From positions 62,001 through 126,000 of the forward strand of contig NZ_VCYH01000007.1 in the NCBI RefSeq assembly GCF_030464345.1: a stretch of DNA of 64,000 bases, written 5' to 3'. Positions 36,321 through 45,485 of this stretch are shown here, piece after piece. Both the position numbers and the translations under genes were made by a program. Under the pieces are notes generated by a model, which did no database searches, was not told where the DNA came from, and worked only from the letters and a program-made list of their open reading frames with translations. Within the stretch, counting starts at the first letter, position 1. Every line of letters begins with the position of its first letter. Origin of the DNA: Methanoculleus frigidifontis (lineage in GTDB: Archaea; Halobacteriota; Methanomicrobia; Methanomicrobiales; Methanoculleaceae).

Positions 36321-37622
36321 CTACATCGACCTCCTGTCGATGACCTTCTTGGACTTCCCCTCGAACCGGGGAAGCGTTCCCGGCTCCACCAGCTCCACGC
36401 CCACGGCGACGTTGAGCGTGCTGCGCAGCCTGTTCTCCACCTTCTTTTTTAAGACCATCAGGTCGGTGATCTTGTCGGAGAAGGCCTCCTCGCTGATCTC
36501 CACCCGCACGAGCATGGTGTCAAGCGCCCCCTGCCGGTCGACCACGATCTGGAAGTGTCTGCCGATCCCGGGGATCTCCAGGAGCGCGTGCTCCACCTGC
36601 GACGGGAAGACGTTGATGCCGCGGATGATCAGCATGTCGTCCACCCTGCCGGAGATCCGCCGGATGCGCGGGTGCGTCCGGCCGCAGGCGCAGGGTTCGT
36701 CCTCGAGCACCGTGATGTCGCCGATCCGGTAGCGCACCATCGGAAGCGCCTCTTTCTGGAGCATGGTGATGACGAGTTCCCCCTGCTCCCCGGGTGCGAG
36801 CACCTCACCCGTCCCGGAGTCGATGACCTCGACGAGGGCGAGGTCGCCCCAGATATGGATCCCCTGCTGCTCGGTGCACTCCGAAAACATCGGCCCGGAG
36901 AGCTCGCTCGTGCCGTAGATGTCGTAGGCCTTGATGCCGAGCCAGTCCTCGATCCGCTCGCGCATCTGCTCGGACCAGGGTTCGGCGCCGAGGATCCCGG
37001 CGGAGAGATCGGTGTCGTCTCTGATGGAGATGCCCATCTTTTCTGCGACCTCGCCCATGTGGAGGAGGTACGAGGGGGTGCAGGCGATCGCCGTGACGTG
37101 CAGGTCCTGCATCAGCTCGATCTGCCGCTCGGTGTTCCCGACGCTCGTCGGCAGAACGGTCGCGCCGATCCGCTCCGCACCGTAGTGCGCCCCGAGCCCG
37201 CCGGTGAAGAGGCCGTAACCGTAACTGACCTGGATCACGTCGCCCCGGCCGAGCCCGCAGGAGGTGAACGCCCGGGCGAGCGACTCGGACCAGTTCTCGA
37301 TGTCGTGCCGGGTGTAGCCGACGACGGTCGGCTTTCCGGTCGTTCCCGACGAGACGTGGTAGCGGACGAGTTCGTCCCGGGAGGCCGAGAAGATCCGGTC
37401 CGGGTAGTTGTCGCGAAGATCCCCCTTGTACATGAAGGGGAGTTTCGCCGCGTCCGCGAGCGATCTGATATCGTCGGGGTGGACGCCCTGCTCCTTCATC
37501 CGGGCGCGGTAGAACTCGCTGAAACTGTAGAGCCGGTAGACCTGCGTCTTGAGCAGCCGAAACTGCAGCCGCTGCAGCTCGTCCCGGGGTATCTCCTCCA
37601 TCCGGGGGTTCCAGGGCGGCAT
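36321..37622 (-). CDS. Phenylacetate-CoA ligase-like enzyme (PaaK family), copy A
   Basis: A 433-residue acyl-adenylate enzyme. AMP-binding motif YHVSSGTTGKPTVVGYT (about 90-106), YGTSELSGP and RYRIGDITVLEDEPCACGRTHPRIRRISGRVDDMLIIRGINVFPSQVE are family hallmarks. In methanogens such ligases activate aryl acids such as phenylacetate and indoleacetate for aromatic amino acid synthesis together with indolepyruvate oxidoreductase. It overlaps copy B by 1 nt. Confidence 0.93.
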   Translation of the reverse strand: MPPWNPRMEEIPRDELQRLQFRLLKTQVYRLYSFSEFYRARMKEQGVHPDDIRSLADAAKLPFMYKGDLRDNYPDRIFSASRDELVRYHVSSGTTGKPTVVGYTRHDIENWSESLARAFTSCGLGRGDVIQVSYGYGLFTGGLGAHYGAERIGATVLPTSVGNTERQIELMQDLHVTAIACTPSYLLHMGEVAEKMGISIRDDTDLSAGILGAEPWSEQMRERIEDWLGIKAYDIYGTSELSGPMFSECTEQQGIHIWGDLALVEVIDSGTGEVLAPGEQGELVITMLQKEALPMVRYRIGDITVLEDEPCACGRTHPRIRRISGRVDDMLIIRGINVFPSQVEHALLEIPGIGRHFQIVVDRQGALDTMLVRVEISEEAFSDKITDLMVLKKKVENRLRSTLNVAVGVELVEPGTLPRFEGKSKKVIDRRSM

Positions 37623-38911
37623 CAGAGCGCCCCCCGCCGGTCGACGATCCGACGCGCCTTCCCCTCAAACCGGGGGAGCGAGCCCGGCTCGACCAGTTTC
37701 ACCGTGGTGCGCAGGCCGAGCGCGTTGTGGAGCGCTCCGGCCACATGCTTCTGAATCCGTGCAAGGTCCTGCAGTTCGCCCGAGAAGCCCGCCCTGCTCA
37801 TCTCCACTTCGATCGTCATCTCATCTAGATGTTTGACGCGATCGATATAAACCATGAACTGTTCCCCGACCTCGGGAAGCCCCAGCAGCACATGCTCGAT
37901 CTGAGAGGGGAAGACGTTGATGCCCCGGATGACGAGCATATCGTCGCTCCGGCCGGTGATCCGTGCAATCTTTCTCCCCCTGCCGCACGGGCAGTCCTCC
38001 TCCATCAGCATGGTGATGTCGCCCGTCCGGTAGCGCAGGAGCGGCATCGCCTCTTTCACAAGCGGGGTTATGACGAGTTCTCCCCGCTCGCCGGGTCCGA
38101 GCACCTCGCCCGTCGCCGGGTCGATGATCTCGACGAGATAACTGTCGTGCCAGATGTGCAGTCCGTCGCGCTCAGGGCACTCGAAGGCCACGCCGGGGCC
38201 GTACATCTCGGAGAGCCCGTAGGAGTCGAAGGCGGTGACGCCGAGGCGCCCCTCGAGTTCGCTGCGCATGCTCTCGGACCAGGGCTCGGCGCCGAAGATC
38301 CCGGTCTTGAGCGTTGCAAGCTCCGCGCCGGTCGACTCCGCAACCTCGGCGAGGTGCATGGCGTAGCTCGGGGTGCAGTGAATGGCGGTGACCCCGAAGT
38401 CCTCGATCATCTCGATCTGCCGCTGTGTGTTGCCGGTCGCGCTCGGGACGACGGTCATCCCGACCTTCTCGGCACCGTAGTGGAACCCGAGCCCGCCGGT
38501 AAAGAGCCCGTAGTTGACGGCGTTCTGGAAGACATCCTCATCAGAGAGGCCGACCATCACCAGGTTCCGTGCAATGAGCTCCGACCAGCTCTCGAGATCT
38601 CCCCGGGTATACCCGACGACGGTCGGTTTCCCGGTCGTGCCGGAGGTCGTGTGAATGCGGACGATCTGCCGGAGCGGCACGGCGAGGAGCCCGAACGGGT
38701 AGCCGGCCTGCAGTTCTTTCTTTGTGGTGAACGGAAGTTTCGCCGCGTCCTCAAGGGTTTTGATGTCTCCGGGGGCGACGCCCGCTTCCTTCAGTTTGCT
38801 GCGGTAGAGCGCAACGTTTTGTGTCTGATGGAGCGTCCACTTCAGCCGTTTGATCTGCAGCGCCTCAAGGTCCGCGGCGCTGATCGTCTCCATCGCGGTA
38901 TTCCAGAACAT
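37622..38911 (-). CDS. Phenylacetate-CoA ligase-like enzyme (PaaK family), copy B
   Basis: A 429-residue paralogue of copy A. It has IHTTSGTTGKPTVVGYT, YGLSEMYGP and RYRTGDITMLMEEDCPCGRGRKIARITGRSDDMLVIRGINVFPSQIE. The frame runs 41 residues further upstream, but ATG 38911 (MFWNTAMETISAADLEALQ) matches where copy A begins. First gene of the PaaK-PaaK-ACT operon. The two copies probably differ in acid substrate. Confidence 0.92.
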   Translation of the reverse strand: MFWNTAMETISAADLEALQIKRLKWTLHQTQNVALYRSKLKEAGVAPGDIKTLEDAAKLPFTTKKELQAGYPFGLLAVPLRQIVRIHTTSGTTGKPTVVGYTRGDLESWSELIARNLVMVGLSDEDVFQNAVNYGLFTGGLGFHYGAEKVGMTVVPSATGNTQRQIEMIEDFGVTAIHCTPSYAMHLAEVAESTGAELATLKTGIFGAEPWSESMRSELEGRLGVTAFDSYGLSEMYGPGVAFECPERDGLHIWHDSYLVEIIDPATGEVLGPGERGELVITPLVKEAMPLLRYRTGDITMLMEEDCPCGRGRKIARITGRSDDMLVIRGINVFPSQIEHVLLGLPEVGEQFMVYIDRVKHLDEMTIEVEMSRAGFSGELQDLARIQKHVAGALHNALGLRTTVKLVEPGSLPRFEGKARRIVDRRGAL

Positions 38912-39156
38912 ATCGGATTGCACGTCCCTGGTTGTCAGATGGCCCCGCATCGGGAGATATCCGGTCGTCGATACCCCGATGCGCGGGGGCTCATACAGTA
39001 CAATTGCCCGCCGCACGCAGAAAAGGTTTGTCAAATGCTAACACGGTGCACGGCGGGGGATGCCGCTGCCTCTTCCCTGCTTTTTCCCATAGATCGATGG
39101 ATTCATCAATGAAAAACCCCCACTTCTTCCGTTAAGAGCGACGGAGATACGAAAAA

Positions 39157-40089
39157 ATGGACGAACCGGCGATACCCTGGCTGCCGGTCTTCGGGTACGG
39201 CAGCCACATCAAGGCCACTGCTAAAGAGCTGATCATTGCGCAGGGGAGCAGCAGCAGCCGGTATCCGCTCGGCGCCGTGGAGCATCTCCTCCTTGTGGGC
39301 GGGCACACGCTCCATACATCGGCGGTGGTCAACCTGCTCAAAGCCGGTTCCGCCATCTCATTCTTCGACATCGAGGGAAAACCGGTCGGGTATCTCCGTC
39401 CGCCCGGCTATGCTCGTGACGAGTGTATCCGCGAAGCGCAGAACCGGGCCGCCCCGCACCGGTACGCGCATGCTGCCGCAGTCGCTGCCGCAAAATCCCG
39501 CCTCCTCTTTATCGAAAAGGCCTGTGAGGCGTCGGACGATGCGATCCTCTATCAGGGCGAGCACCTCCTGCTGCACCAGAGCACGGGCGAGCTGGAGCAC
39601 ATGATCACCATGGCCGAGCTCCGCCGCCTGCACCGGCTGACGGCCGACATGTACTACGAGATCCTCTCCCGGATGGTGCCGGGCGGGCTCGGGTACCGGC
39701 GCCGGGCGTCACGGCCGTACCGTGATCCGGTCAATGCCATGCTCTCGCTCGGGTACTCCATGCTCTTTGGGAACTGCTGCGTCTCGGTCATCGGCGCACA
39801 CCTCGACCCGGACAGGGGCATGCTCCACGAAGGGGCGGGAAGCCTTGTGTACGACATCATCGAACCGCTGAAGGTGACCATGGTCGACCGGGTCGTTCTC
39901 GGTTTTGCGCGCGAGCTTGCGCCGGAGGACTACGAGTGCGGATTGAACCGGTGCTACCTTGCGGACGGGTGCGCCCGCAGGCTCACCAAGGCGTTCCATG
40001 CCTCCATCGACCAGAAAAGCATCGATACCCAGGTTTCTCTCCTGCTGGACGCCCTCATGCAGAATCGCGAGTATCAGGTGCTGTACTGA
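39157..40089 (+). CDS. cas1: Cas1-family integrase/endonuclease, stand-alone (solo Cas1)
   Basis: A 310-residue Cas1 homologue. The C-terminal helical domain shows the family pattern RPYRDPVNAMLSLGYSMLFG, GAHLDPDRGMLHEG and SLVYDIIEPLKVTMVDRVV. The metal ligands are all present: E168 (MYYEIL), H224 (LHE) and E236 (DIIEP), so it should be catalytically competent. The N-terminal beta domain is also there. No cas2, effector genes or repeat array lie nearby. It converges on an acylphosphatase gene with a 16-nt overlap. I recall Cas1-solo lineages in Methanomicrobiales; function unknown. Confidence 0.92.
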   Translation: MDEPAIPWLPVFGYGSHIKATAKELIIAQGSSSSRYPLGAVEHLLLVGGHTLHTSAVVNLLKAGSAISFFDIEGKPVGYLRPPGYARDECIREAQNRAAPHRYAHAAAVAAAKSRLLFIEKACEASDDAILYQGEHLLLHQSTGELEHMITMAELRRLHRLTADMYYEILSRMVPGGLGYRRRASRPYRDPVNAMLSLGYSMLFGNCCVSVIGAHLDPDRGMLHEGAGSLVYDIIEPLKVTMVDRVVLGFARELAPEDYECGLNRCYLADGCARRLTKAFHASIDQKSIDTQVSLLLDALMQNREYQVLY

Positions 40090-40361
40090 TACGGCTCGCG
40101 CACGATCGAAAATTCCTGGTATGCCGTGAGCGGTCTCTCCTGCTGGGAGAGTTCCCGGATAATGGCGCGGGGACACCCATACAGCATGGAGATGAACTTG
40201 TCGAGCAGGACGGGCTCGCCCGTCGCGACGATGCGGACGCGCCCGTCGGGGAGGTTCATGACTTCGCCGCAGACCCCGAGGTTCGTAGCGATCCTCCTGA
40301 TGCACGCCCGGAACCCGACGCCCTGAACCCTGCCTGATATGAAGAGTTCGAGCGTCCTCAC
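40074..40361 (-). CDS. acyP: Acylphosphatase
   Basis: A small hydrolase of 95 residues acting on acyl phosphates. The signature LFISGRVQGVGFRACI contains the phosphate loop and the catalytic Arg, and GEVMNLPDGRVRIVATG carries the catalytic Asn. It starts with GTG in a GTGA overlap with the stop of the large helical protein, so the two are translated in sequence. Its tail overlaps the end of the convergent cas1 gene. Confidence 0.92.
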   Translation of the reverse strand: MRTLELFISGRVQGVGFRACIRRIATNLGVCGEVMNLPDGRVRIVATGEPVLLDKFISMLYGCPRAIIRELSQQERPLTAYQEFSIVREPYQYST

Positions 40362-43300
40362 AACCAGTGCTCCTGGATGATGCGCATCGAGAGGTCGAGT
40401 TCGTCGTAAACCTCGTCCCGGATGGCCGAGTCCCGGATGTTCAGGGCCTCCGAGATGGCCATATCGACGATCTCCCTGCACCGGTTCTCGTAGCGTTCGG
40501 CGCAGATCCTGCAGGCCATATCCCCGAGAACGTATGCCCTGCGGGAGAGCGGCCGGATGATCCGCGCCTCTTCGAGGGCGCAGAGTAGCATCCGGTCCGC
40601 AAGTTCCTCCTGCCCGGCGCGCTTCGAGAGGAGGAAGAGCTCGGTGTAGTAGGTTGCCCTTTTTGCCCGGTCGGGTGCCGACCGGATGGCGCGGTCCAGC
40701 GAGATCATGTCTTTTGTCGTGTACTCCCCGGTGCGGATCTTGTTGCGCGAATCGAGGATCTTGCCGTAGACCGAGTTCTTCAGCGTCGGGGGCATCGCCT
40801 GCTCGAGCTGGATCATCAGGTTGTAACGGATCCGGTCGTCCGCAATGTTCGAGACCAGGTCGACCGCACGCTCCTGAACGGCGGGTTTCCCGCTTTTGCG
40901 GTAGAGCGCAAAGAGCATCTGCGCCATCCTCTGCTGGGACATGGCGGTGATGAAGGGTATCTGGACATGGCCGCTCGTCTCGTCCATGCCGCTCAGCACG
41001 TCACTGATATCCTCTTCGTCCCCGTATGTCTCGGCGAAACGGGCGATCTCAAAGAGCATCGAGAGGCGGACGTAGGGTGATGGAATGCTGACGACCGTAT
41101 GGCACATTGCCGAGAGGATCTCTTTGCGCTGCGCCGGTTCGGTCACCATATCGAAGACCGCAGCGAGAGCATCGACGTACTCGACGGGATCGGTAATCCT
41201 GCCGACCTGCTCGACGGCAGTCTCCACATCCCCTTCCTGCCGGTCTACGGCGTGGATCGCCTTCAGCGCGTATATCAGGTTCTTTCTGACAAACGCTTCA
41301 CGCTCTTTCTCGACCAGTTCCAGCGTTGCCTGTGCCTCTGCATAGTATGCTCGCGCATCCTGGACGTTCGTGCCCACCATCAGCCCGGCAAGATCGGCGA
41401 GCATCACCGACCGGATGTAGGCTTCGGGGATCGTAGCAATCGAACCTTTCAATTTCCGGATTATCTCTTCACCCCGCTGCATATTGCCGAGGGTGGTATA
41501 GGCGCTCACGATCCGGTACATCCCCGAATACTGTGCGTAAATGTTCCCGATCTGGTCGAAGAGCCGGTACATCAGCTCCAGCACGGGCGGCGTTGCGAGT
41601 GCCCCATCGATCGTTTCGAGGAGGTATGCCGTCACCTCGTAGGGGTCGGCGGAGTCAAACTCCCGCGTGAAGTCACCGAAGTAGGTCAGTATCCGCTGGA
41701 GCATTGCGTTCCGCTCGTACTCGCCGTCGATCTCCAGCGAGAAGAACGCCATGGGGATGGCAAAGACCGGGTCGCCGTAGACCTGGGTGTACTCGAGCAT
41801 GATGTCGACGTAGCTGGCGATCTTGATGGAGATCTCCTCGCGGGGCGTGTTGGTCTTCAGGAGGTGGAGCGCAAGGTCGAACGGCTCCATCATGTGCTCA
41901 AAGACCCGGGCTCGCCCCTGGCTGACCTCCTCCGCCATCCGGAGGCTGCCGACCCGCACGTAGCCTTCGATGAGCGGATCGATCAGTTGCCGCTGCAGGG
42001 ACGGGTCGGTGATCTGGGCGAGGATCTGGGTCGCCTCGTCCAGCGCCTGGAGCGAGAGCTGCTCGATGCCGTACATGATCAGGCCGTGGATGACCTTCCC
42101 CATCGCAAAGAGACAGTAGTCCTTCTCGAGGAGCGAACTCGAGAGCACCCGCATGCCGTGCAGCAGGTCGAGGTCGCCGTCCTCCACCGCCAGCACCGCC
42201 GCATGATCGATGATCCCTCCCATCGCCTCGGTCCTGGCCTGCGGGTTCTGGATCTCGCAGGTGAGGCCGGTCGCCCGGCGGAGCAGGTCGCGGTTCTTCT
42301 GGGTCACGCCGATCCTGGCCATCTCCACGACTATCATCGAGATTGCCTGCTCGCGGAGGTTCTGCTGGTTGATCTGGGCTGCCAGGTTGACGAGCGACGA
42401 CGGGTCCATCTGCATGATGAACCCCCGCTCGATCAGGATGCTGTTGCATTCCATGAGGAGATGGTCCTGAGCGTGGTGCGACCGGACCAGTTCCTTTATA
42501 GCAGGGATATGCCTGATGATATCCTCGAACGAGTACTCCTTGCAGAAGTCCGTCACCGCCTGGTGGATCAGGGAGTCTGCAATATCGATATCCAGCATCG
42601 CAAGGATATTCTCTTTGACGAGATCGATCTCGTCGCGGTTGATCCCCTCTTTGATCAGGCGGACGCTGGTATCGAAGAACTGGGCGTTGATCCGCTGGAC
42701 GCGGCTGCTCGCCTTCTGCATTACCTCGATCGCGTGATAAAAGTCTCCCATCCGCGAGAGTGCGTCGGTGATCTGGCGGTAGAGCTGGGTTGCCTTCGGT
42801 GCGTCGCAGGATGCATCGATGAGCGGCGTGATGTCCAGCAGTATCGACGGGTTGCCGCTCTTCTCCACCACGGCGATCCCGGAGAGGACGATCTCCTCGA
42901 TGGGCAGCTGCCCTTCGCCGCCGTGCCGGGCGTTGAACTCGAACGCCCTCTCCAGGTACCAGCGCTCCCCGCTCCGCTCCGCTTTCTTTAAGAGTTCGAG
43001 AACGATCGTCTGGCCTGCGTAAGGCCGCTCTTCGTCGACCTTCAGCAGTTTGGCATAGATCTGCTTCTTGTCCCGCTGCCGGTCGAGGAGGTGCTCGGTC
43101 AGGATGGCGAGCACCTCCATGAGCCGTTCTTCGGGCATATCGGAGACCGCGTCGAGGACGTGCTCGATGTCGGCGATCTCTTTTTTCAGGGAGGATTTCC
43201 AGGTAGCGTCCACGATATCCGCGATGCAGTGCGTGCGGCGGATCTTCTGGTTGATCTCGGCGGCGCTCCGCAGGCCGGTGATGACGGTGTCAAGGTTCCC

Positions 43301-43906
43301 CTGCTCGATACCGATGGCGGCGATGGCGCGTGCGATATCTGCATGGAGACGGGACTGTTTGGAGATGTCCCCGATCTCCGCGAGCATCTCGAGAGCGCTG
43401 TTCATGATGGTGATGCTCTGCGAACGGGTTCCAAAATCGATGAGGAGGGGGATGATCTCGATGAGGATGGCGGACCGGTATTTGCGGATACTTATATGGT
43501 GAAAAGTCTCCCCGCCTTTCTGGATATAGTGAAAGTCACGGGTGTTGACGCCTGCCTGAAACAGGTCGCGGGATACTTCGGCCAGGATCTCCGACTGGTG
43601 GCTTTTGCGGTCGAGTTTATCGGCGAGGGTGAAGATCGCATCGAACCACGCATCGTCGGTGGTGTCCCGGTAGACGCCGGCTGCCCGCCGGATGAGGTCG
43701 TAGACCTCGGATTTCTCGGGTTCGATCAGCTGGCGTAAGAGGTCGGGCTGGTTTGTATCGAATGCCGCCTGGACGAGGGTGGCGTTCATCTCCTCATAGA
43801 GTGTTTTCTTCTCTTTGCGTGTCTGGGTTTCGGATATATCCCTGACAACCTTTTCAATCTCACGCACATCCCCCTTCGAGACTGCGGAGGTTATTTTCTG
43901 TTTCAT
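40358..43906 (-). CDS. Very large all-helical repeat protein, unknown function
   Basis: A 1182-residue soluble protein with no signal peptide or membrane segment. Almost the whole length is built from amphipathic helix pairs of about 30-40 residues, such as SRLHADIARAIAAIGIEQGN and GMYRIVSAYTTLGNMQRGEEI, resembling TPR/SEL1 or HEAT scaffolds. No catalytic motif was found. ATG 43906 is chosen because GGTGATC lies 7 nt upstream; ATG 43924 or 43963 are alternatives. It is coupled to the acylphosphatase gene. A TTTTTATTC TATA box near 43976-43985 could drive it. Probably a protein-binding scaffold. Confidence 0.8.
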   Translation of the reverse strand: MKQKITSAVSKGDVREIEKVVRDISETQTRKEKKTLYEEMNATLVQAAFDTNQPDLLRQLIEPEKSEVYDLIRRAAGVYRDTTDDAWFDAIFTLADKLDRKSHQSEILAEVSRDLFQAGVNTRDFHYIQKGGETFHHISIRKYRSAILIEIIPLLIDFGTRSQSITIMNSALEMLAEIGDISKQSRLHADIARAIAAIGIEQGNLDTVITGLRSAAEINQKIRRTHCIADIVDATWKSSLKKEIADIEHVLDAVSDMPEERLMEVLAILTEHLLDRQRDKKQIYAKLLKVDEERPYAGQTIVLELLKKAERSGERWYLERAFEFNARHGGEGQLPIEEIVLSGIAVVEKSGNPSILLDITPLIDASCDAPKATQLYRQITDALSRMGDFYHAIEVMQKASSRVQRINAQFFDTSVRLIKEGINRDEIDLVKENILAMLDIDIADSLIHQAVTDFCKEYSFEDIIRHIPAIKELVRSHHAQDHLLMECNSILIERGFIMQMDPSSLVNLAAQINQQNLREQAISMIVVEMARIGVTQKNRDLLRRATGLTCEIQNPQARTEAMGGIIDHAAVLAVEDGDLDLLHGMRVLSSSLLEKDYCLFAMGKVIHGLIMYGIEQLSLQALDEATQILAQITDPSLQRQLIDPLIEGYVRVGSLRMAEEVSQGRARVFEHMMEPFDLALHLLKTNTPREEISIKIASYVDIMLEYTQVYGDPVFAIPMAFFSLEIDGEYERNAMLQRILTYFGDFTREFDSADPYEVTAYLLETIDGALATPPVLELMYRLFDQIGNIYAQYSGMYRIVSAYTTLGNMQRGEEIIRKLKGSIATIPEAYIRSVMLADLAGLMVGTNVQDARAYYAEAQATLELVEKEREAFVRKNLIYALKAIHAVDRQEGDVETAVEQVGRITDPVEYVDALAAVFDMVTEPAQRKEILSAMCHTVVSIPSPYVRLSMLFEIARFAETYGDEEDISDVLSGMDETSGHVQIPFITAMSQQRMAQMLFALYRKSGKPAVQERAVDLVSNIADDRIRYNLMIQLEQAMPPTLKNSVYGKILDSRNKIRTGEYTTKDMISLDRAIRSAPDRAKRATYYTELFLLSKRAGQEELADRMLLCALEEARIIRPLSRRAYVLGDMACRICAERYENRCREIVDMAISEALNIRDSAIRDEVYDELDLSMRIIQEHWL

Positions 43907-44132
43907 CTGTGGATCACCAGTCATTTTGATCAGCGCTCTCCCGCCAGGTTCTGTATCATGCATGTCCGCTATTGAATAAAAATGTTGCCCTCATACCACT
44001 TGAATGTTCGCAGAGCAAAATCGGCCAAATATCGCCGAAATGTTCTGATTACGGGTTTGGCCGGGGCAGAGGATGTCCCGGCCGATCCAAGGTTTCAAGA
44101 GGTGGGATCCCGGAGGCGATCGGGTGCCCGCA

Positions 44133-45485
44133 TCACGGCATACCGATGGCCTGCCGTATCTCCCGGTGCAGGCTCTCGGCAACAGCCGCATCCGCAGACT
44201 CGACCAGGATCCTGACCATCGGTTCGGTGCCCGACGCCCGGACGAGCGCCCAGACATCCTCCCGGACGATCTTGAGGCCGTCTATCCGCTCCTTCGCATC
44301 GTTTGGGAAGCCTGCGTCCACTGCTGCGACGAGCGCCGCCGGGTCAGGAATCCGGATCTTGTCCTTGATGAGGTGGTATGCCGGCAGCCCGTCGGCGGCG
44401 GAGGAGAGCCTCTCTCCTCCGCGTGCGGCAAGAACCGCCACCATCATGGCGGCGGTCATTCCGCCGTCCCGGCAGAACTGGTGGTCCGGATAGATCAGGC
44501 CGCCGTTTCCTTCTCCGCCGAAGGCGACCTCGATACCCTCGCCGATCAACTGCAGCATCCTCCGGGCGACGTAGATGCTCCCCACGGGGGTGTAATCAAT
44601 GGTGCACCCGTTCTGTGCCGCCACGTCCTCGACAAGCCGGGAGGTGCTGACCGGTGTTACCACAACACCTTTGCTCTGCTTGCAGACGTAGTCTGCAACG
44701 AGGGCGAACTCCCGGTTCTCCTCAACATACCGGCCTTTCTCATCGACAAAGACCGCTCTGTCGGCATCCCCGTCGTGGGCGACGCCGAAGTCGGCACCCA
44801 GGCTCACCACCATCTCCGAGAGGCCCTGCAGCCCTTCGGGTGTCGGTTCGGGGAGCCGGCCCGGGAAGGTGCCGTCCATCTGTGCGTTTATGGTATGGAC
44901 CCGGCAGCCCATCCGTGAGAGGATCAGCGGCGTCGTGATCGAGGCGGGGCCGGAACCGGGATCGACCACAACGGTCATGCCGGCGCCGATCTGCTCCGGG
45001 AAGTGACCGACGATGCCCCGGATGTACTCCTCGATCATATGGGGCGCCTCTGCCTCGCTTCCTACCCGGTCCCAGGACACGGCGCCGGCGCCGCCCGAGA
45101 AGTACAGGTCTTCAACCCTGACGGTATCCTCGTCGCCCATCTCGGTGCCGTCGGCATCGATGATCTTGACCCCGTTGTACTCGGGGGGGTTGTGCGACGC
45201 CGTGATCACGGCGCCGCCGTCGAAGTGCCGCCGGACCACGTACTGGAGTGCCGGCGTCGGCAGCACCCCGAGGTCCACAACGTCGCACCCGACCATCAGC
45301 AGGCCGGCCTTCACGGCGTGGGCGAGTGCTTCACCGGACGTCCGGGTATCTCTTCCGACGGCGATACGCCCTCTGCGGACCGTGCCGAGGGCCGCGCCGA
45401 TCCCGAGGACCAGCTCGGGCGTCATAGTCTCCCCGACCACGCCCCGCACGCCGTTGGTTCCGAATAATCGTTTTGTCGCGCTCAT
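44133..45485 (-). CDS. glmM: Phosphoglucosamine mutase/phosphohexomutase
   Basis: A 450-residue alpha-D-phosphohexomutase. The phosphoserine is S97 in VITASHNPPEYNGVK, the metal loop is AHDGDADRAVFVD, the sugar-binding loop is GGEGNGGLIYPDHQF, and RASGTEPMVRILVE binds phosphate near the C-terminus. The RLFGTNGVRG start favours the GlmM branch, making glucosamine-1-P for UDP-GlcNAc. It overlaps the MobB-MoaE gene by 4 nt. Confidence 0.92.
   Translation of the reverse strand: MSATKRLFGTNGVRGVVGETMTPELVLGIGAALGTVRRGRIAVGRDTRTSGEALAHAVKAGLLMVGCDVVDLGVLPTPALQYVVRRHFDGGAVITASHNPPEYNGVKIIDADGTEMGDEDTVRVEDLYFSGGAGAVSWDRVGSEAEAPHMIEEYIRGIVGHFPEQIGAGMTVVVDPGSGPASITTPLILSRMGCRVHTINAQMDGTFPGRLPEPTPEGLQGLSEMVVSLGADFGVAHDGDADRAVFVDEKGRYVEENREFALVADYVCKQSKGVVVTPVSTSRLVEDVAAQNGCTIDYTPVGSIYVARRMLQLIGEGIEVAFGGEGNGGLIYPDHQFCRDGGMTAAMMVAVLAARGGERLSSAADGLPAYHLIKDKIRIPDPAALVAAVDAGFPNDAKERIDGLKIVREDVWALVRASGTEPMVRILVESADAAVAESLHREIRQAIGMP

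Noticed and set aside
39157-40089. CRISPR array near the Cas1 gene
   Set aside because: I looked at the gaps on both sides and across the window for regularly spaced direct repeats of 24-37 bp and saw none.
39157-40089. Cas1 as part of a casposon
   Set aside because: No family B DNA polymerase, HNH nuclease gene or terminal inverted repeats were seen; the neighbours are an acylphosphatase and metabolic genes.
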